Notes under the pieces: generated by a model
What the model was told of the DNA's origin: nothing
The model's database searches: none
Seen by the model: only the letters and a program-made list of their open reading frames with translations
Translations under genes and position numbers: made by a program
Origin: an uncultured Pedobacter sp.
Lineage (GTDB): Bacteria > Bacteroidota > Bacteroidia > Sphingobacteriales > Sphingobacteriaceae
DNA length: 28,160 nt
Assembly: GCA_946478755.1 (NCBI GenBank)
Contig: CAMLDJ010000043.1
Coordinates: forward strand, 1 to 28,160
Direction: 5' to 3'
Part shown: piece after piece, positions 24,158 to 28,160 of the stretch
Numbering within the stretch: position 1 is the first letter of the stretch
How the letters are laid out: each line of letters begins with the position of its first letter

Positions 24158-25125
24158 ATTATTTTTCTTAGCACATCAAGTATATAGGCCATGTCGTTCA
24201 GATCATAGCGATGATCGATAGGTAAGTAAACGATATCTCTAGCCAGCTTGTATTCAAGCATGTCAGCTGTTGTCCATTCAAAAATATTTGGCCAGTACGT
24301 AGGAGTAAATACTTTTCTTTCAATCAGTTTTTCTTTTACACCTTTTTTTGAAATGAGTAGCGGATAAAGCATTGCCGGCGTGGAATCTGGAAATTCAAAT
24401 TCGAATTCGTTAACCGATGACAAATTTTTGTGCAGGAAGTTAAAATTTTCGATTCGTTTATGTTTAGCAGCTTCATAATCTACGCCAGAAAGCATGGCCT
24501 GTGTTAGCCGGGACATCGTTTTAAGTTCATTATTGATTAAATTACTTTCATTTTCAATGAAATCAGCATAGCCATATTCTATACCATGATCAATACTCTT
24601 AAGGAGATGAGAAAACCGATCGGCCGAAATATCGTTTTCAAGTCTTAAGCGGGCGGGTGTATTGACCTGCAGATAGGCCCCATCTGGCACACCAAAAAAT
24701 TTACGGCAGGAATAAAAGGTATCGGTTTCAGGCATCGGTTCTGAAAAAAAAGCCTGGGCATTGTCAATGATAAGATTATCGATGATCTGGCTTATTTTTT
24801 TTACCGCTTTTTGTTTCAGGCCAAAATAATTGGTATATAGAAAGCATTCTGTCGGACCGATCTGAAAATCAAATATCGGTTCCAGCCGCTCATTGATCGC
24901 GTAAAACTGATACGGAATATTTAATCTCTGCATGGGCTCCAGGATCACCTCGCAAGTGAAGTATGGAATATAAATTTTGGTATACCCCTTTAGCTTAAGG
25001 ATATACGCCAATGCATTTCTCGAGGTATTTAATTTGATCAGATCTGGATAATATTCCCTGCCTTCACAGACATGCAACTGAAAATAGCCGCCTAGGGTTT
25101 TAACTTCTGAATTGTGCATATGCAT
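24154..25125 (-). CDS. Divergent DegT-like PLP-dependent enzyme
   Basis: A 323-residue protein, shorter than the 370-420 usual for DegT/DnrJ aminotransferases. It keeps the fold landmarks: NTSRNALAYILKLKG, IYIPYFTCEVILEPM, LYTNYFGLK, a PLP-binding Asp121 in IIDNAQAFF and a candidate Schiff-base Lys142 in YSCRKFFGVPDGAYL. The residues around the lysine (SCRKFFGVPDGA) differ from the S-F-H-x-x-K of ordinary members, which suggests a shifted substrate. It is coupled to the GNAT gene downstream and preceded by the dioxygenase gene. Aminotransferase is most likely; another PLP reaction is possible. Confidence 0.75.
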   Translation of the reverse strand: MHMHNSEVKTLGGYFQLHVCEGREYYPDLIKLNTSRNALAYILKLKGYTKIYIPYFTCEVILEPMQRLNIPYQFYAINERLEPIFDFQIGPTECFLYTNYFGLKQKAVKKISQIIDNLIIDNAQAFFSEPMPETDTFYSCRKFFGVPDGAYLQVNTPARLRLENDISADRFSHLLKSIDHGIEYGYADFIENESNLINNELKTMSRLTQAMLSGVDYEAAKHKRIENFNFLHKNLSSVNEFEFEFPDSTPAMLYPLLISKKGVKEKLIERKVFTPTYWPNIFEWTTADMLEYKLARDIVYLPIDHRYDLNDMAYILDVLRKII

Positions 25126-25151
25126 ATTACAGTGAATTTAAACCTGGTTAT

Positions 25152-25955
25152 TTAACCCTGTCCGGGTTGATACATCCGTAAATGTGTAGGTTGATAAAAC
25201 TCTTGCAGGTTAGCTGGAATACGCGCGTTATAGCCAACAACCTGTCTTAAATTTTTACTCAGCGATTCGCCAAACTCATATCCCAGGAACCGGGGAAAGT
25301 CAAATTGCGGTTTAAAAAATGGTCTTGTAAAACTTAATGTGAGCACACGTCTTGGTTCTTCAGTATAATTTTTGCCCGCAGCATGCCATAAGTTAGAGTC
25401 GAACAAAATAATACTTCCTTTCTTTGCGATCGCCCGATCGGCATTTTCATAGAAATATTCATCATCTGGTTTGATATCTGCCTTATGTGAACCGGAAAGT
25501 AACCAGGTTGCACCATTATCGATCGTGAAATCATCTAATAACACAATCATTTGGATCATGATCTTCAGTGACCCTGTAAAGCTTCTCAAATCGCGGTGCA
25601 CATTCTGAACATAGGGCCGGTCGCTTTTCATGTTAATTACCCCACTCATTCCGTTTAAAATGTAATTGCCTTCTAAGAAACTTCGCATTTCCCTGTCACA
25701 GAACATTTCCTCCAGGAAATGCAATCCAAAATTATCACGTTCCAGGATGTGATGAAGCGTTCCCTCCATATTGGTATATATACCATTGTCTACCTGGATC
25801 TGTCGCCTTGTATCATAGGCATCGACCAGATCGCCTGTGATCTCGTTGATCAATTCATCACTTAGAGCGTCCTCATAAATAATCCAGCCATATTGACTGA
25901 TTGCGCATTCAAATTCAGAAATTGTAGCGCCCGCGTATTTGAACTTATTTTTCAT
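25152..25955 (-). CDS. Phytanoyl-CoA dioxygenase (PhyH)-family Fe(II)/2-oxoglutarate oxygenase
   Basis: A 267-residue protein with the double-stranded beta-helix metal triad: His120 and Asp122 in NVHRDLRS and His191 in LWHAAGKN. Arg202 or Arg203 in EPRRVLTLSF would bind 2-oxoglutarate. GATWLLSGSHKAD (148-160) is the family's typical central block. PhyH-family enzymes hydroxylate small molecules or sugar/amino-acid derivatives. Within a polysaccharide cluster it may hydroxylate the acyl or aminoacyl group added by the FemAB-like proteins, or a sugar itself. It lies 19 bp from the FemAB-like gene upstream and 26 bp from the PLP-enzyme gene downstream. Confidence 0.88.
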   Translation of the reverse strand: MKNKFKYAGATISEFECAISQYGWIIYEDALSDELINEITGDLVDAYDTRRQIQVDNGIYTNMEGTLHHILERDNFGLHFLEEMFCDREMRSFLEGNYILNGMSGVINMKSDRPYVQNVHRDLRSFTGSLKIMIQMIVLLDDFTIDNGATWLLSGSHKADIKPDDEYFYENADRAIAKKGSIILFDSNLWHAAGKNYTEEPRRVLTLSFTRPFFKPQFDFPRFLGYEFGESLSKNLRQVVGYNARIPANLQEFYQPTHLRMYQPGQG

Positions 25956-25974
25956 TAGTATATATTTGACTTTT

Positions 25975-27006
25975 TTATATGCTTCTATACAGGGGAAAAT
26001 AACCCTGATCGGCTTTAATATCCTTTTCTTTCACCAACTGGTTATACGCTTGCTGATCAGCAATAAAACACCAGATATTGTCCTCTAAGACAAGGTCGGA
26101 AAATGCTGACTTGAAGTGAAACAAGGTATCTTCTTTACCTCCTACTCCGCCACCCAAATGAAAATACTTCATGCCAAGCTGCCTGCCTAATAAACTAATT
26201 TCATCCGTAAGGAGTTTGCTGGGAGATAAGTGGACATGGGATGCACTCGTTGCTGACAAATGATTTCTGATCACGCCATCCGACCACACTACGACGGCTC
26301 CACAAATCATTTCATCTCCCTCATATATGAGTATCAACTTACTGTTGAAATCTGCATTCCCCAATAGGGAATTGAAATAGTCCTCGCTAAAAAAATAACT
26401 TTGTTGCGCTTCTAGCCTCAACATGTTTTGGTTATACATCGTTGTAAACAAACGAACCTGCTCTGGTGTGTCTGCCTGTGTTACAACGTATTCTTTCTTT
26501 TGCAGCTGGCGTATTTGTCGGCCCAGCCTTTTGTGATACCTGGCCCTTTGCGCTTCCAGTGACTGTGTGAGATCTATGTAGATCGTTTTCCCATTTGACC
26601 TGATCCCACCCATTTTATCCAGCAAAAAACGTTGTTTAATAAAGGGATTTAGCCTGGAAAATACACTAACAGCCTGATTCTGCTGCATAAAATCGATAAA
26701 TGTATACTTAAAGTTCTCTACCACCTTGTCATCAAGGCTATCCATTGGTTGATTAGACACCGGGCCTGGATAACCATAACTGGAAGTAAAGTCGCAGAAA
26801 GCCGTATGGTTTATCTTTCTTTTCAAAAGTGGTATGGCAATAAAGGTTTCACCTTCCTCATACACGAACAGAATTGGTTCATCTGTTTTATCCAGTGCAT
26901 TATAATGAAGCGTATGATAGACATCATAACTAACTGAATTTTTCACATAGTATGACCATTTATCTTTATCGATGGCGGTTACCACCTGACATTTAGAAAC
27001 TTGCAT
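25975..27006 (-). CDS. FemAB/GNAT-like acyltransferase (first of two paralogues)
   Basis: 343 residues from the ATG at 27006 (MQVSKCQVVTAIDKDKW). A longer frame begins only at a TTG at 27033, so the ATG is preferred. It shares FSRLNPFIKQRFLL, TIYIDLTQSLEAQRARYHKRLGRQIRQLQ, LGGGVGGKEDTLFHFKSAFSD and YFPLYRSI with the paralogue at 21249-22325. Both are full length, and neither shows a broken motif. It follows the glycosyltransferase gene by about 30 bp and precedes the dioxygenase. Two copies in one cluster suggest two different decorations or acceptors. Substrate unknown. Confidence 0.85.
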   Translation of the reverse strand: MQVSKCQVVTAIDKDKWSYYVKNSVSYDVYHTLHYNALDKTDEPILFVYEEGETFIAIPLLKRKINHTAFCDFTSSYGYPGPVSNQPMDSLDDKVVENFKYTFIDFMQQNQAVSVFSRLNPFIKQRFLLDKMGGIRSNGKTIYIDLTQSLEAQRARYHKRLGRQIRQLQKKEYVVTQADTPEQVRLFTTMYNQNMLRLEAQQSYFFSEDYFNSLLGNADFNSKLILIYEGDEMICGAVVVWSDGVIRNHLSATSASHVHLSPSKLLTDEISLLGRQLGMKYFHLGGGVGGKEDTLFHFKSAFSDLVLEDNIWCFIADQQAYNQLVKEKDIKADQGYFPLYRSI

Positions 27007-27035
27007 ATGATGTTTGATATAGAATATGACCAATT

Positions 27036-28160
27036 TTAGTCGGCTTGCATGATATTAAGCATTTCTGCGTTAACCAGGTTAACGTCAAACTTTTGCTTTG
27101 CATAAGCCCTGCCGTTTAATCCATAAACAAGGATGTCCTGACTGTTTTTTATATAGTATTCCATTTTCGATGCCAGTGCTGCTATATTTTTTATAGGGAT
27201 TAAGAAACCATTAGGGTGTTTCGAAGAAGTATTGATGGTTTCCCTGCAGCCGACGGAATCACAGGTAATAACTGCCCTGCCCATCGCCATTCCCTCAAGT
27301 ATACATCTTGGCACGCCTTCGCCGTAGTAAGATGGTAAAACCAATACAGAGGCTTCTTCAATATGCGGGCGCACATCCTCAACTTCACCAAGGTATTTAA
27401 TTAAAGAACCCGATTGTATACAGGAATACAGTTCCTTATCAATAGAGTCGATATTGTCATCATAAGGACCGATGAGCTTAAATTTTACACCCGAAAATTT
27501 TTCATGAACCAATTTAGCGGCTTCATAGAACTCTTTAACGCCCTTAGCATTTATTAAACGCGCGATCATCAAAAAAGTAATGTCTTTGGTTTCGGGAACA
27601 GAATAATGGTAATGTGCCAGATCAACCCCAGAACCATTAACTATAAATGCCTGGTGTTTATAACTGATGATTCCGGTTTCGATCAGTTTCTGGTAATCGT
27701 CCTTATTTTGAAATATGATTTTTAAACGATCATTCCTTAACAAGCTCCACTTTAAAAGATTTCGGGTTATGCTGCGTACCATGCTTTTCTTAGCGTCATG
27801 GCTGGTAAAATTGTAACCGAGACCGGTTAACATTGGCGTTATACAATTTACTTTGCAAAACTTGGCGATTGCCGTTCCATATATCACTGGCTTAAACGTA
27901 TATGGAAAAAAGATGTCTGGTTTTATAGCTTTGATTAGCTGGTATAATTGGGAAATATACTTCAGATCGGAAAATATGGAAACGTTGCTGCCATTCAATC
28001 CATTTTCATGGACGATGACTTTTAGTTCTTTCAATTTATCAGTAACATCCTGCTGGGAAACTGTCGGCGTAAAAATATGGACTTCATTTTTTTTAACGAG
28101 TTCCTCTATTAACTTGCCTCTAAAACCCAGAAGCGTACGCGAAGAATCGCAGGCTATTAA
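27036..28160 (-). CDS. GT4-family glycosyltransferase, N-terminus cut by window edge
   Basis: 374 residues are visible and the frame is still open at 28160. The first residues LIACDSSRTLLGFRGKLIEELVKKN are the usual GT-B N-terminal strand and helix, so probably fewer than ten residues are missing. The donor-binding half has FLMIARLINAKGVKEFYEAA, KLIGPYD, and the E-x7-E motif region SYYGEGVPRCILEGMAMGRAVITCD (about 280-305), as in the family of retaining GT4 enzymes. It would add one sugar to the lipid-linked repeat unit in the cytoplasm. It is the only glycosyltransferase in the window, so more must lie to the right. Confidence 0.93.
   Translation of the reverse strand, partial: LIACDSSRTLLGFRGKLIEELVKKNEVHIFTPTVSQQDVTDKLKELKVIVHENGLNGSNVSIFSDLKYISQLYQLIKAIKPDIFFPYTFKPVIYGTAIAKFCKVNCITPMLTGLGYNFTSHDAKKSMVRSITRNLLKWSLLRNDRLKIIFQNKDDYQKLIETGIISYKHQAFIVNGSGVDLAHYHYSVPETKDITFLMIARLINAKGVKEFYEAAKLVHEKFSGVKFKLIGPYDDNIDSIDKELYSCIQSGSLIKYLGEVEDVRPHIEEASVLVLPSYYGEGVPRCILEGMAMGRAVITCDSVGCRETINTSSKHPNGFLIPIKNIAALASKMEYYIKNSQDILVYGLNGRAYAKQKFDVNLVNAEMLNIMQAD

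Overview
The window looks like a chromosomal segment from a Bacteroidota species, most likely Sphingobacteriaceae (Pedobacter-like). The evidence is a SusC/RagA-type receptor, a lipoprotein with a Bacteroidota surface-export signal, starts without clear Shine-Dalgarno sequences, a tRNA promoter of the TTTA-N20-TAnnTTTG type, and an exopolysaccharide operon carrying a NusG/UpxY-like regulator. The genus is an inference; no marker gene is present.

Layout. (1) 1-3573, minus strand: an IPT/NHL-repeat surface lipoprotein followed by a SusC-type TonB-dependent receptor that runs off the left edge; a SusD partner would lie outside. (2) 3574-4669: 1.1 kb without a convincing gene, with several small inverted repeats. 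(3) 4670-7067, plus strand: an MBOAT O-acyltransferase and an SGNH/AlgX-like membrane-anchored partner, a two-gene polysaccharide O-acylation module. (4) 7223-8281, minus strand: a secreted beta-lactamase-fold serine hydrolase. (5) About 8.4-11.8 kb, minus strand: an AT-rich accessory tract downstream of a tRNA-Lys gene. It holds a frameshifted membrane-anchored gene, a polytopic membrane protein of unknown function, truncated GNAT-like and AAA-ATPase pieces, a recurring non-coding element just 3' of gene stops (attC-like in layout), and a 19-bp duplication of the tRNA 3' end. It reads as a decayed integration hotspot. (6) 12.2-28.16 kb: a large exopolysaccharide locus in two convergent arms.

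Plus arm of the locus: Wza-like export lipoprotein, Wzc-like chain-length regulator/tyrosine kinase, UpxY-like antiterminator and two DegT-family sugar aminotransferases, ending in a strong bidirectional terminator. Minus arm, in transcription order: GT4 glycosyltransferase (cut by the right edge), FemAB-like acyltransferase, PhyH-type dioxygenase, divergent DegT-like PLP enzyme, GNAT acetyltransferase, Wzy-like polymerase, second FemAB-like protein, FlaA1/CapD-type nucleotide-sugar dehydratase and a small HTH regulator. Together the genes can make, acylate, polymerise and export a polymer rich in amino-deoxy sugars; the two FemAB-like proteins and the dioxygenase suggest unusual amino-acyl or hydroxylated decoration. 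Five GTAAAC/GTTTAC motifs and two palindromes upstream of the wza-like gene look like a regulator-binding region.
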